Notes: generated from the sequence alone by a model not told the origin. Positions 54,158 through 62,880 are shown, counted from the stretch's first letter. The stretch is DNA of 64,000 nt from Thiosymbion sp942492625 (GCA_942492625.1 CALOFM010000029.1:15618-79617), one strand, 5' to 3'. Numbers and translations are program-made.

Positions 54158-54951
54158 TGCTCACCTCCGCCGCCGCCAGCGACCTGGTGATCGTTGCGCC
54201 AGAGTTGTTTCTTGGTAGTTCCATCAGCCCTGGTGACCAGGAATTCCCCGTCTGCCTTGCCGTCGCTCCAGGTGCCCTCGAAGACGTCATCGAAGGGGTC
54301 GGTGTAGACGCCCTTGCCATTGGCCTTGCCATCCGCGAAGCCACCCTCGTAAATGCCTCCATCGGCGAACAGCAGGGTGCCCTCGCCATGACGTGCGCCG
54401 TCGGCAAACTCGCCCTCGTACTTGGCGCCGTCTGCCGTAACCTCGAAGCCTTTACCCTGCGGCACACCCCCTGCGAGCTCGCCCTGGTAGAGGCTGCCGT
54501 CGGTGCCCTGATAGAGTCCGTACCCATCGGGCTTGTCGGCCTTGAAACCGCCCTCGTAGCGACTGCCGTTGGCAAGCTCCAGCGCGCCGAAACCATCGAA
54601 AAGACTGTCCGCGAAGCCGCCCCTATAACGGTCCTCCCCCTCCTGCTCCCGACTCTCCAGGACACCCTCTCCATCGGCCTTGCCGCCGCGCATGACCCCT
54701 TCGAAGCGCACTTGGCGCTGACCGGATACGGTCACCTCGAGAACCCCTTGGCCCGCAAGCCGGCCGTCCTCGCAACCGCCGCTCCACTGAATGACCTCAC
54801 CCAGCTTTAGGCGCTCATCGGACCAGACCATGCAATCCGAGCCATCAACTGCTAACCAATGATCCGCGGCAAGCGCAGGCAAGGATAGCGCTGCCAGCAG
54901 GATCGCACAGAGGCGTCTCGCTTGCGGGAATGCCTTGTTGTCGAGTTGCAT
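54154..54951 (-). CDS. Exported MORN-repeat protein, copy 1
   Basis: A 265-residue protein with a signal peptide (LCAILLAALSLPALA). After a short domain with Cys pairs, about seven MORN repeats follow (GSRYEGGFKADKPDGYGLY; GGIYEGGFADGKANGKGVY). MORN repeats form extended beta sheets that bind lipids or proteins, and here face the periplasm. It heads the MORN/glycine-zipper/outer-membrane-protein unit. Confidence 0.85.
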   Translation of the reverse strand: MQLDNKAFPQARRLCAILLAALSLPALAADHWLAVDGSDCMVWSDERLKLGEVIQWSGGCEDGRLAGQGVLEVTVSGQRQVRFEGVMRGGKADGEGVLESREQEGEDRYRGGFADSLFDGFGALELANGSRYEGGFKADKPDGYGLYQGTDGSLYQGELAGGVPQGKGFEVTADGAKYEGEFADGARHGEGTLLFADGGIYEGGFADGKANGKGVYTDPFDDVFEGTWSDGKADGEFLVTRADGTTKKQLWRNDHQVAGGGGGEQ

Positions 54952-55098
54952 TGTCGTTCGACCTCTCGTTGTCGATGTTTGATGATGGATTCGACCGGCC
55001 CGATTCCGGACCGGTGGGGTTGTAGACTCAGAACGCGGGCGTCATCGGACTCGCGATCGCCCGCAAACTCACTGCACCTTCTCGATATCGGGCAGCAC

Positions 55099-55230
55099 TC
55101 ATCTGCGATCCAGAAATGCCTGCTTGGGCGAGTAGAGCCGGAAATAGGGGAACCAGGCGCGCCCGGCCTCGGTGGGGGTCCAGTTCTTGGCCTTGTCGCC
55201 CTCCGGCTTGTCGGAACCGCTGGTTAATGC
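55099..55230 (-). pseudogene. DUF1214 C-terminal remnant
   Basis: The minus strand encodes SGSDKPEGDKAKNWTPTEAG then RAWFPYFRLYSPKQAFLDRR and a stop, the exact ending style of long DUF1214 proteins (compare GWFPYMRAYGAKAEFF). The rest of the gene is absent. Confidence 0.75.
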
Positions 55231-55253
55231 GGGCAGCGTGGACCGCTGCCCGC
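55229..55253 (-). terminator. Hairpin after the sulfatase gene
   Basis: GCGGGCAGCG and CGCTGCCCGC form a perfect 10-bp stem with a 5-base loop, 29 bp beyond the sulfatase stop. There is no T-run after it, so Rho-independent termination would be weak. Confidence 0.5.
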
Positions 55254-55281
55254 GGTAGGTGCGTAGAGGCTCGATCCAGCC

Positions 55282-56877
55282 TCAGTTGCCCGATGCCGTT
55301 TTCAGCGTCGCCAGCGCATCGTCCACATTGAACTTCGCCGGCTTCTGGCGTGGCGGGAACTCCTGGAAGGTGTCGATGTACTCCTTCACGAAGGTCTGTG
55401 CTGGAACCAGGGCGAAGATCCGACGAATCCACCAGGTCTTGTAGTTGTTCGCGTCGGTATCCGCGCGCTCGAAAGGATCGGTGCGCAGGTTGAAGATCTT
55501 GGGAATACGCAGCGGCACGAAGGGCTCGCTCCAGACCATGAAATCCTTCTCGCGCTGCTCCATGAAGACTAACTTCCAGTCATCGTAGCGTAGGCTGACG
55601 AGCTGGCCGCCGTCGTTCCAGTAGAAGAACTCGCGCCGCGGCCAATCCGCGCCCTCGCCCGCCTCGCCGGCCAGGTTGGGCAGCAGGTTGTAACCGTCGA
55701 GATGGACCTTGAACTCCTTGTCGCCAACTGTCGTTCCCTGCTTCAGCGCCGGCTTGATCTCGGGGTTGCCGGCGGCGGCCATCAGCGTGGGTACCCAGTC
55801 CAGCGCCGAGGTGCTGTCGTTGATCACGGTGCCGGCTTTGAACTTGGCCGGCCAGCGCGCGAACATGGGCACTCGGTAGCCGCCCTCCCAGTTGGTGTTT
55901 TTCTCGCCCCGGAACGGCGACAGGCCGCCGTCTGGCCATTCGTTGTAGTGCGGGCCGTTGTCCGCGGTGTACAAGACGATGGTGTCGTCGGCGATGCCGA
56001 GTGTGTCGAGCAGGTCCAGGACTTGGCCCACATGGCCGTCATGCTCCACCATGCCATCGGCGAAGATGCCGAGTCCGGTCACGCCCTCACTCTCCTCCTT
56101 GAGGTGGGTGTAGAAGTGCATGCGAGACGTCGAGAGCCAGGTGAACCAGGGCGTGCCGGCCTCGGTGCTGCGCTTGATGAAGTCCATGGCGCGGCCGACG
56201 AACTCCTCGTCCGCGGTCTCCATGCGTTTCTTGGTGAGTGGCCCTGTGTCCTCGCATTGCTGCATGCCCATTGGGCCGAAGCGGGGATCCTCGACGTCGC
56301 TCGGAGTATCCGTGGCCTTGCAGTCTAAGACGCCGCGGGGGCCGAACTCGGCGCGGAACGCCGGATCCTTCGGATAGTCCGGATTCTCGGGCTCTTCTTC
56401 GGCATTGAGGTGATAAAGGTTGCCGTAGAACTCGTCGAAGCCATGCACCGTGGGCAGGAACTCGTTGCGGTCGCCAAGGTGGTTCTTGCCGAACTGACCG
56501 GTGGCGTAACCCAGCGGCTTGAGCATTTCGGCCAGGGTCGGGTCTTCCTTTTGGATACCGATGGAGGCGCCGGGGAAACCGACCTTGGTCAGCCCGGTGC
56601 GGATCGGGGACTGACCCGTGATGAACGCGGAGCGCCCCGCGGTGCAGCTTTGCTCCGCATAGTAGTCGGTGAAGAGGACTCCCTCAGTGGCGATGCGGTC
56701 GATATTGGGCGTCCGATAGCCTGCCATGCCGCGGCTGTATCCGCTGAGGTTGGTGATGCCGACATCGTCGGACATGATCATCAGGATGTTTGGTTTTCCG
56801 GCCTGGGCAAGCGCCTGCAGCGGGACTGCCGAGAGCACGGCGAGCCCGGTCAGCATCAACAGGAGTCGTTTCTTCAT
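55282..56877 (-). CDS. Periplasmic sulfatase (formylglycine type)
   Basis: A 531-residue enzyme with a signal peptide (LLLMLTGLAVLSAVPLQALA). The formylglycine Cys is Cys78 in EQSCTAGRSAFITG. MIMSDDVGITNLSG, GKNHLGDRNEFLP and LYTADNGPHYNEW supply metal and sulfate ligands. It is a close relative of the sulfatase at 40686-42239 but has an insertion with two Cys (VLDCKATD...MQQCEDTG) that could form a disulfide. Its start overlaps the receiver gene stop. Confidence 0.92.
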   Translation of the reverse strand: MKKRLLLMLTGLAVLSAVPLQALAQAGKPNILMIMSDDVGITNLSGYSRGMAGYRTPNIDRIATEGVLFTDYYAEQSCTAGRSAFITGQSPIRTGLTKVGFPGASIGIQKEDPTLAEMLKPLGYATGQFGKNHLGDRNEFLPTVHGFDEFYGNLYHLNAEEEPENPDYPKDPAFRAEFGPRGVLDCKATDTPSDVEDPRFGPMGMQQCEDTGPLTKKRMETADEEFVGRAMDFIKRSTEAGTPWFTWLSTSRMHFYTHLKEESEGVTGLGIFADGMVEHDGHVGQVLDLLDTLGIADDTIVLYTADNGPHYNEWPDGGLSPFRGEKNTNWEGGYRVPMFARWPAKFKAGTVINDSTSALDWVPTLMAAAGNPEIKPALKQGTTVGDKEFKVHLDGYNLLPNLAGEAGEGADWPRREFFYWNDGGQLVSLRYDDWKLVFMEQREKDFMVWSEPFVPLRIPKIFNLRTDPFERADTDANNYKTWWIRRIFALVPAQTFVKEYIDTFQEFPPRQKPAKFNVDDALATLKTASGN

Positions 56878-57311
56878 CGCGTATTTCCTCTTTGTGGGGG
56901 AGTTGAGAATGGTTCGGACTCGGGTTTCGTTCCGTTCTTGGCCGCTTCGACCGCCCAGGCGATCGCATCCAGCAAGGCTTGCCCGTCGATCGGTTTGTGG
57001 AAGAAGCCGGCGGCTCCAATGCGTCTCGCCGCCTCGCGGTTTTGCTCGCTGTCGTAGGCCGTCACAAAGATCACGGGGAGCCGATTGCCTTGGCGCGCAA
57101 GCAGTCCAGGCAGCTCCAGTCCCGACACTTTCGGCATGCGGATGTCTGCGACCACGCAGGCAGGTTCTGCGAAACGCCGGGAGTCGAGCAGATCCGGCAC
57201 CGTCTCGAAGATCTCGGCGCGCATCCCCGCCGACTGCACCAGACGCGCCAGGGCTTTCCGCACCGAGGGCTCGTTATCGACGATATAAACCGTGATCCGA
57301 GCGGGTGTCAC
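56874..57311 (-). CDS. Single-domain response regulator
   Basis: A 145-residue receiver protein with phospho-acceptor Asp56 (VVADIRMPKVSGLEL), Thr83 (FVTAYD) and Lys105 (FFHKPID). The acidic pair before the first helix is VDNEP, an unusual variant of the common DD. There is no output domain, only a short polar tail. It starts with GTG and overlaps the sulfatase gene (ATGA), so it may be co-transcribed with it. The partner kinase could be the one at 59953-61806. Confidence 0.82.
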   Translation of the reverse strand: MTPARITVYIVDNEPSVRKALARLVQSAGMRAEIFETVPDLLDSRRFAEPACVVADIRMPKVSGLELPGLLARQGNRLPVIFVTAYDSEQNREAARRIGAAGFFHKPIDGQALLDAIAWAVEAAKNGTKPESEPFSTPPQRGNTR

Positions 57312-57316
57312 GGGCG

Positions 57317-57544
57317 TTAGTCGATGTGCCCCTTCTTGTGCTGGTCCACCAGATAGCCTCCGACGGCACCGGCGCCGGCTCCGATCAGGGCGCCTGCCCC
57401 CCAGTTGCCGCTCAGAGAGCCGATGAGACCGCCCCCAACTGCCCCCATCAGGGCGCCGCTTCCGGCGCGTTGCCCAGTTGTGCTGCCGCAGCCGGTCAAG
57501 GCGAGGGAGCCCGCGAGAACCAAGGCGATGGTCGATTTTTTCAT
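57317..57544 (-). CDS. Glycine-zipper lipoprotein
   Basis: A 75-residue lipoprotein (signal STIALVLAGSLALTGCG) with a glycine zipper (GALMGAVGGGLIGSLSG, then GAGAGAVGGYLVDQHKKG). It resembles YMGG/OsmB-like small outer-membrane lipoproteins. It lies 5 bp upstream of the receiver gene. Confidence 0.82.
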   Translation of the reverse strand: MKKSTIALVLAGSLALTGCGSTTGQRAGSGALMGAVGGGLIGSLSGNWGAGALIGAGAGAVGGYLVDQHKKGHID

Positions 57545-57562
57545 GGTCTGCTTCTCCGCTCG

Positions 57563-57955
57563 TCAGCCCTTGCAGGGGTACTTGTCTTCCAACGCCCGAA
57601 CGACGCCCATCACCGGCATCTCCTTCATCAACGCCTTGTCGCGCGCATTGGATTTGGCCCAGGCAACGAATGCGACCCGGGCGTCCTCCAGCGTCGCGGA
57701 GGCCGGGTAGCAGATCAGGCGCTTGAGGGTCTTACCGTCGCTGACGGCGTCGTGATACTGCACGGTCGCCTCCAAAAAGGCCCGGCAGGAATAGATCGCC
57801 GAGGCGTAGTCCGCGTGGTCGGTGGGCGCCGAGCAAAGCTCGTAGAGATCCATTGTTGTCTCGAGGGAGAAGTCGGTCTCGCCAACCTCTGCGATCGCAA
57901 TCCAGGGAATCAGGAATGTGGCTGCGGCTGCGGACCACAAAGCTCTTGCCGCCAT
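57563..57955 (-). CDS. Exported Rap1a/Tai-like protein
   Basis: A 130-residue exported protein (signal SAAAATFLIPWIAIA). The mature domain has DLYELCSAPTDHADYASA, YSCRAFLEATVQYHD, RLICYPASATLEDARVAFV and a final Cys, the four-Cys helical layout of the Rap1a/Tai family. Some members are periplasmic immunity proteins for type VI effectors; none of those genes is visible here. AGGAGGAG supports the start. Confidence 0.8.
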   Translation of the reverse strand: MAARALWSAAAATFLIPWIAIAEVGETDFSLETTMDLYELCSAPTDHADYASAIYSCRAFLEATVQYHDAVSDGKTLKRLICYPASATLEDARVAFVAWAKSNARDKALMKEMPVMGVVRALEDKYPCKG

Positions 57956-58082
57956 TGATATCTCCTCCTGGTCGTTAGTGACCTGGAAAGACACTACAGC
58001 GGAAAGCAAAGGACGGATATAGGACTTTGGTCCTATACGGGCGCTGGAAACGGTCGGTTCGTCGTGTGCGATTGAGGAGGTG

Positions 58083-58300
58083 TTACAGGCAGGCCAGCGA
58101 CTCGAATCCGATGCGTTGACAGACCCGGACAAGGTCCGCCACATGGGTGACGCCGAGCTTCTCCACGACCCGCGCGCGGTGAACTTTAACGCTCTTCTCC
58201 GCGATCCCGAGGTGAGCGGCAATCTGCTTGTTGAGAGCGCCCGTGATCAGGCAACGCAGCACCTCCCTCCCGCGGGGGTTAGGGGCGCCACCGGCATTTA
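58083..58300 (-). pseudogene. Remnant of a FixJ/LuxR-type regulator (HTH domain)
   Basis: GREVLRCLITGALNKQIAAH then KSVKVHRARVVEKLGVTHVA is the LuxR-type DNA-binding domain, very close to that of the intact regulator at 59325-59960. The receiver domain is missing and the upstream sequence is unrelated. It is a decayed duplicate. Confidence 0.75.
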
Positions 58301-58370
58301 GAGCGCGGGATCGAGTAAAGGCACCGGACGACCAAAAACGCCCTACCTGCCGGTTCCGGCTCGGGCTCAA

Positions 58371-58778
58371 TCAACCGAGCCACTCGACCACCGGCTCCAG
58401 CGTCAGACCCTTTGCGCGCTTTGCGAGCCGTCGGTCAAAGGTCAAAAACGCGGTCGCGCGCAAGCTGCGCGCCAGGTGCAGGGCATCGGCGAAATCTAGC
58501 CCGGCATCGAAGGCATCTAATGCTGCGATCAACGCGGCACGATCTCCGACGGTGATGCGCTCGATACCCACAAGTCCACGCATCACTCGAGAGATGTCCT
58601 GCTGTGGAAGCTCGTAGAAGCCGCGCATGACCCACTCGAATTCCAACAACACCGTCACAGAAACAAAGGCCCGCTCGGAAAGCGCCGCCACGGCGGCCGG
58701 GCGCTGCCGAAGGGCTTCCGCGTCATCCGGGTCATCGATGAAGAACCGGGCCAGGACGTTGGTGTCGAGCGACTTCAT
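58371..58778 (-). CDS. VapC-like PIN-domain toxin
   Basis: A 135-residue PIN ribonuclease: MKSLDTNVLARFFIDDPDDA (Asp), VLLEFEWVMRG (Glu), GLDFADALHLARS (Asp) and TFDRRLAKRA. It is preceded by an AbrB-type antitoxin with which it overlaps by ATGA. Confidence 0.87.
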   Translation of the reverse strand: MKSLDTNVLARFFIDDPDDAEALRQRPAAVAALSERAFVSVTVLLEFEWVMRGFYELPQQDISRVMRGLVGIERITVGDRAALIAALDAFDAGLDFADALHLARSLRATAFLTFDRRLAKRAKGLTLEPVVEWLG

Positions 58779-59029
58779 GGCCGCCCGCGTGCGAGCAGCG
58801 AAGCCGGATCGAAATCCTCCAGGCGGCGTGCAATTCCTCGCGACGGTGCCGTGACCATACCGGCGAGTCCCGAGAGATCCTCGCTGGGAACCGAACGGAC
58901 CACGCGCAGCCGCACGCCGTCGGCTTCCTCAAGCACCTCGAGTTGCGTGCCGGTGCCCAGGCCCAACCGCCGGCGCAGGGCGGCAGGCAGCACCACCTGA
59001 CCCTTGGACGAAACAACGACGGTAGCCAT
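58775..59029 (-). CDS. AbrB/MazE-type antitoxin
   Basis: An 84-residue protein. MATVVVSSKGQVVLPAALRR is a classic swapped-hairpin AbrB DNA-binding motif, followed by a C-terminal tail (IARRLEDFDPASLLARG) that would bind the PIN toxin. The start at 59029 gives family length; the longer upstream extension is not protein-like. Confidence 0.87.
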   Translation of the reverse strand: MATVVVSSKGQVVLPAALRRRLGLGTGTQLEVLEEADGVRLRVVRSVPSEDLSGLAGMVTAPSRGIARRLEDFDPASLLARGRP

Positions 59030-59324
59030 GGCTGGTTCTCGTGAGCTATCGGGATCATCGAATGTCTCGAATCTACTTTGCCTTACAGAGTAAGTCAAAC
59101 ACTTCACCGCGCGGCAGAGGCCCCTCTCCGCTGCCGAGCAGCCGCGACAATCGCGCGAAAATCGGGGATTTACCACGCAACCCGAAACACCTGGAAGCCG
59201 ACGGTAACGGTCGGACCCGGCGGTTAGGGATTCTCGAGGCTTTCGGCAGGTTCTGATGAGCCTCAACGCCTGGACTGCGCGTGCAAATGCGATTGTTGCA
59301 GGCAGCGTAGACCCGAGGCGATGC

Positions 59325-59960
59325 CTAGGTTCTCAGACCGGTCAGGGGCTCGACCGCGGCGCGCTGGCAGCTTTGAACGAGCTCGGCCACGGAGGTCACG
59401 CCGAGCTTCTCCATTGCCCGCGCGCGGTGAATCTTAACGGTCTTCTCCGTGATGCCGAGGTGGGCGGCGATCTGTTTGTTTCGGGCACCGGTGATTACGC
59501 AGCGCAGCACTTCCAGCTCGCGGGGGGTGAGGGACGCGATCCGCTCCTGCAGCACCTGGACCTCCAACCGTTCGGACCGGGCTGCCCGATGGCGAAGCAG
59601 GGCCCGGTGCACCGCATCCAGTAGGTCCTCCTCACCGACCGGTTTGGTGAGGAAATCGACCGCGCCCTTCTTCATCGCCTCCACCGTCATGGGGATGTCG
59701 CCGTGGCCGGTGAGGAAAACGATGGGCAGATCGACACTTCGGTCCGCCAGCTCCGCCTGCAGCGCCATCCCGCCCTGCCCCGGCATGCGCACGTCCAGCA
59801 GGATGCAGCCCACACTGTCGCTGCAGCTCCGGCCGAGGAACGCTGCGGCGGAGGCGAAGGTCTCGACCGCAAGACCCGCTGAGCGCAGCAGCCGTTCCAG
59901 CCCCTTGCGCACGGCCAGGTCGTCATCGACGACATAGACGACATCCTTCACTTCAGTCAT
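59325..59960 (-). CDS. FixJ-type response regulator
   Basis: A 211-residue regulator. The receiver has VYVVDDDLAVRKGLE, phospho-acceptor Asp56 (ILLDVRMPGQGG), FLTGHGDIPMTV and Lys in FLTKPVGEEDL. The output is a LuxR helix-turn-helix (LTPRELEVLRCVITGARNKQ). It overlaps the kinase gene by 8 bp and is expected to be its partner. Phosphorylation should activate DNA binding. Confidence 0.92.
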   Translation of the reverse strand: MTEVKDVVYVVDDDLAVRKGLERLLRSAGLAVETFASAAAFLGRSCSDSVGCILLDVRMPGQGGMALQAELADRSVDLPIVFLTGHGDIPMTVEAMKKGAVDFLTKPVGEEDLLDAVHRALLRHRAARSERLEVQVLQERIASLTPRELEVLRCVITGARNKQIAAHLGITEKTVKIHRARAMEKLGVTSVAELVQSCQRAAVEPLTGLRT

Positions 59961-61806
59961 GGCTTTTCTCCGGGTCGGCCAGCGGGAGAGTGAAGCAGAA
60001 CCTCGCGCCGTCGGTGCCGTTCTCGCCCCAGATCCGCCCGCCCTGCTCCTCCAGGATGCGCCGGCAGATGGCGAGCCCCATCCCCAGGCCGCCCGACTTG
60101 GTGGTGTAGAAAGGGTCGAAGATCTGCGAGAGCACATCAGGTGCGATGCCGGGACCGCTGTCCTCGATGGTCACCAGCGCGGCATGCTGGCCCTGGCGCT
60201 CGGCGCGAATCCGAATCTTCCGCCTCGCAAGTGGAATCTTGGACAGGGCTTGTACGGCGTTTGCCAGCAGGTTCACAATCACCTGCAGAGTCTCCACCCG
60301 GCCGGCCTCCACCGGCGGCAGGTCCGGGTCCAGCTCCTCCTGGACCCGGATCCCCTGGTCCTCGATCTTGCCGCGCATCAGACCGAGCACCTCATGGACC
60401 GGCTCCTGGATCTGGAAGCGCTCGTGCTCGACCTCACCCTTGCGCAACATGACGCGCAGATGGGCAATCACCTCTCCCGCGCGCTTGTCGTCACGGACGA
60501 TGTCGTCGAGGATCTCGCGCAACTCCTCGGTGCCCAGTCTTTCCGATTCCAGGAATCGGCGCGCGGCCTGCGCATTGCTCAGTATGGCGGCCAGGGGCTG
60601 ATTGAGCTCGTGGGCGAGCACGGAGACCAGCTCGCCGAGGATATTGGCTCGGCCAAGACGCTCCATCTCACGGCGCGTGTGTTCCAGGTTCCGCTCGGCC
60701 GCAAGCCGTTCCGTGACGTCCTCGCCGATGCTGAGCAGGCCGGCATAGCCGCCGTCCCGGTCGTTCAGGCGCACCGTCGACCAGTCCAGGGAACGCAGGG
60801 CGCCGGAGGCGCACACCAGGTCCCAGCGGCTGCGCGGACGCGGGCCGGTTCGGGATGCCGCGGCGAGACGTTCGGCCAGCGCCGCCTGGTCGGACGTCTG
60901 AACCAACGCGGTCATGGGTTGCCCGATCAGGTCTTGGGAGCGATGGCCGATCAACCGTTCCAGGAAGGGATTGGCGTAGTTGACCCGTCCCTCGCTGTCG
61001 ATGCCGATCACCGCCAACTGCACTTCGGTCAGGAGGGAATGCCAGCGCGCCTCACTGGCGCGGATCTCCTTGGCGTAACGGGATGCCAGCACCGCCTCCG
61101 AGACAAGCTCATAGCTCAGGGCCAGCACGATGGCGAGAAAGGCGAAGCCGATCATGTAGGGGGTGGCGATCAGCCCCGCGTCGACCAGAGGCGCGTGGAT
61201 CCCGCCGAGTACAATGAAGGTCGCCACGCTGCCGCCCACCAAGACCGCCCGCCGCCGATCGCCTCCGCGCCATACCCTCGCCGCCGCATCCACCACGTAG
61301 ATGACGATCAGCACAGAGGCGAGGTTCGCCGAGTGAGCCCAGGGGTTTGGCTGTCCCACGGCCAGCGTGAACTGCTCCCCCCAGAAGGTCGGCATCTGCT
61401 CGAGGACTGTGATCTGCGAGTACACAAGGCTGAACGGCGATAGCCAGTTTGCCAGGATCGCTACCAACCATAGGGTCGTGATGAGGACGGCCAGCCAGCG
61501 TCGTGCCGTCGGCAGGCGCGCCCGGACGAACCAGACCATGGGCACCAGGAGCGTGAAGACGAAGAGGTTCTCCCACCGAAGTAGTACCCGATAGGCATCG
61601 ATCGACTGCGCGTGCATCAGGGCGGGCTCCGTCATGGCTCCCGCGCCGGCGCTGAAGGCCATGACCACCGAGAGCAGATAGACATAGGAGCGCTGGTCCT
61701 TGAACCAGAGCAACAGGTGCAACAGGCCCAGCATGAAGCTGGCAGCCGCGCACATGGACCAGGCGATGGTGAGGAAGCTCACGTTATTAGGACGCTCAAC
61801 AGGCAC
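59953..61806 (-). CDS. 7-TM PAS sensor histidine kinase
   Basis: A 617-residue kinase. Residues 9-245 form seven hydrophobic helices. A PAS domain follows (VQLAVIGIDSEGRVNYANPF), then HisKA with His near residue 399 (VSVLAHELNQPLAAILSNAQ), and HATPase (NLLANAVQALSK; IEDSGPGI; GLGMGLAICRRILEEQGG). This layout is typical of FixL/TodS-like kinases paired with FixJ-type regulators. A GTG start at 61806 or 61782 is possible. The signal is unknown; the membrane part may sense a lipophilic compound. Confidence 0.9.
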   Translation of the reverse strand: MPVERPNNVSFLTIAWSMCAAASFMLGLLHLLLWFKDQRSYVYLLSVVMAFSAGAGAMTEPALMHAQSIDAYRVLLRWENLFVFTLLVPMVWFVRARLPTARRWLAVLITTLWLVAILANWLSPFSLVYSQITVLEQMPTFWGEQFTLAVGQPNPWAHSANLASVLIVIYVVDAAARVWRGGDRRRAVLVGGSVATFIVLGGIHAPLVDAGLIATPYMIGFAFLAIVLALSYELVSEAVLASRYAKEIRASEARWHSLLTEVQLAVIGIDSEGRVNYANPFLERLIGHRSQDLIGQPMTALVQTSDQAALAERLAAASRTGPRPRSRWDLVCASGALRSLDWSTVRLNDRDGGYAGLLSIGEDVTERLAAERNLEHTRREMERLGRANILGELVSVLAHELNQPLAAILSNAQAARRFLESERLGTEELREILDDIVRDDKRAGEVIAHLRVMLRKGEVEHERFQIQEPVHEVLGLMRGKIEDQGIRVQEELDPDLPPVEAGRVETLQVIVNLLANAVQALSKIPLARRKIRIRAERQGQHAALVTIEDSGPGIAPDVLSQIFDPFYTTKSGGLGMGLAICRRILEEQGGRIWGENGTDGARFCFTLPLADPEKSHD

Positions 61807-61843
61807 CGACTCGCCATTTTAACGGCAAAAAGGCGCCCGTCTT

Positions 61844-61869
61844 GGTGACACCGCTCCTGCGGTGTCACC
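61844..61869. promoter_or_regulatory. Hairpin with GGTGACACCG arms, copy 1
   Basis: GGTGACACCG (61844-61853) and CGGTGTCACC (61860-61869) form a perfect 10-bp inverted repeat with a 6-base spacer, about 40 bp upstream of the kinase start. It could be an operator. Confidence 0.55.
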
Positions 61870-62035
61870 GGTCTCTTGGACGCTCCTGCGCCCGGCATGC
61901 CCAGCGCGCTTGGTTTCGGTCTCGCAGTGGATTTGCGTAATCTGGCGTGAGCCCGGTGGGTGGCCACCGGAGGTCGGCCGCGAGGGCAAGTCGGATCGAC
62001 TCGGCTTGCGCACCGCGAGAGCGGCCAAGAGATGC

Positions 62036-62062
62036 GTGACACCTGGGGGAGAGCGGTGTCAC
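62036..62062. promoter_or_regulatory. Hairpin with GTGACACC arms, copy 2
   Basis: GTGACACC (62036-62043) and GGTGTCAC (62055-62062) repeat the arms of copy 1 with an 11-base spacer, about 110 bp upstream of the antitoxin start. Confidence 0.5.
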
Positions 62063-62170
62063 GAGGGATTGAATGGGTATCATCAACCTATGGTCTTCGC
62101 CGATTCGCTGATTGACGGCCCCGAAAGAAGTGACCACAATTCAGGAGAACTACCGCCTAATGGGTTCGCA

Positions 62171-62434
62171 ATGCAAGTATCAATTCGAGAATTAAAGGCA
62201 CATTTATCCCAATACCTCAGTCGGGCACAGGCTGGACAAAGCCTTGAAATCACCTCACACCGCAAGGTCGTGGCGCGGATCATCGGAGTACCTACCCCAT
62301 CGGACCAGGGACTTGCTCGATTGGTGGCCGGCGGAGCGGCGACCTGGGCCGGCGGCAAACCCGCCGGTGCGAGTCTGCGCCTGAGCGCCAAAGGCACGCC
62401 GGTTTCCCAAATGGTGATGGAAGATCGCGGTTGA
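62171..62434 (+). CDS. Phd/YefM-type antitoxin
   Basis: An 87-residue antitoxin: MQVSIRELKAHLSQYLSRAQ and SLEITSHRKVVARII are the Phd/YefM fold with its DNA-binding N-terminus. The Gly/Ala-rich C-terminal part probably binds the toxin. The stop overlaps the toxin start (TGATG). Confidence 0.88.
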   Translation: MQVSIRELKAHLSQYLSRAQAGQSLEITSHRKVVARIIGVPTPSDQGLARLVAGGAATWAGGKPAGASLRLSAKGTPVSQMVMEDRG

Positions 62435-62880
62435 TGCTCTACTGCGACACCTCCGCCCTGCTCGAGCTGTACATCGAAGAAGCACACAGCGATAGGCTCA
62501 AGTCACGAGTCGCCGAAGCGGATGCCGTGGCGGTGTGCCGCATCGCGTGGGCCGGGGCCCAGGCCGCGCTGGCGCGCCGCGCCAGGGAAGTGCCGGAAGA
62601 CCGGCCCGTCATCGAGGCGGCCAAAGCAGCGCTGACGAGCGACTGGCCGCATTACCTTGTGCTTGAAGTGAGTCAGTCAGTAGTCGAACGTGCCGGAGAC
62701 TACGCCGACACCTTCGCCCTGCGTGGTTACGACAGCGTGCAGTTGGCGGCGGCGTTCGAGGCTGGGCAGATCTCCGAGACCATCGTCGACTTCGCTTGCT
62801 TCGATGTGCGCCTGAACAAGGCCGCGCAGCTTTTGGGAATGCGCGCGGTCTTTTCGAACCTGGAGAATGCGGCCTGCTGA
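62434..62880 (+). CDS. VapC-like PIN-domain toxin
   Basis: A 148-residue PIN ribonuclease: MLYCDTSALLELYIEEAHS (Asp), CRIAWAGAQAAL, LRGYDSVQLAAAFEAG (Asp) and FACFDVRLNKAAQLLG. It forms a unit with the overlapping Phd/YefM antitoxin. Intact. Confidence 0.87.
   Translation: MLYCDTSALLELYIEEAHSDRLKSRVAEADAVAVCRIAWAGAQAALARRAREVPEDRPVIEAAKAALTSDWPHYLVLEVSQSVVERAGDYADTFALRGYDSVQLAAAFEAGQISETIVDFACFDVRLNKAAQLLGMRAVFSNLENAAC

Larger units (their letters stand above)
54952..55281. other. Gap with a DUF1214 tail and a strong hairpin
   Basis: The sulfatase gene ends just upstream on the minus strand. The gap holds a 10-bp hairpin (55229-55253), a DUF1214 C-terminal remnant (55099-55230), and the probable promoter of the MORN operon (about 54960-55090). 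Confidence 0.6.
61807..62170. other. Divergent region with two GTGACACC hairpins
   Basis: It lies between the kinase operon (minus) and the toxin-antitoxin pair (plus). It contains two hairpins built on GTGACACC/GGTGTCAC, 167 bp apart. I see no protein gene. Confidence 0.55.
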
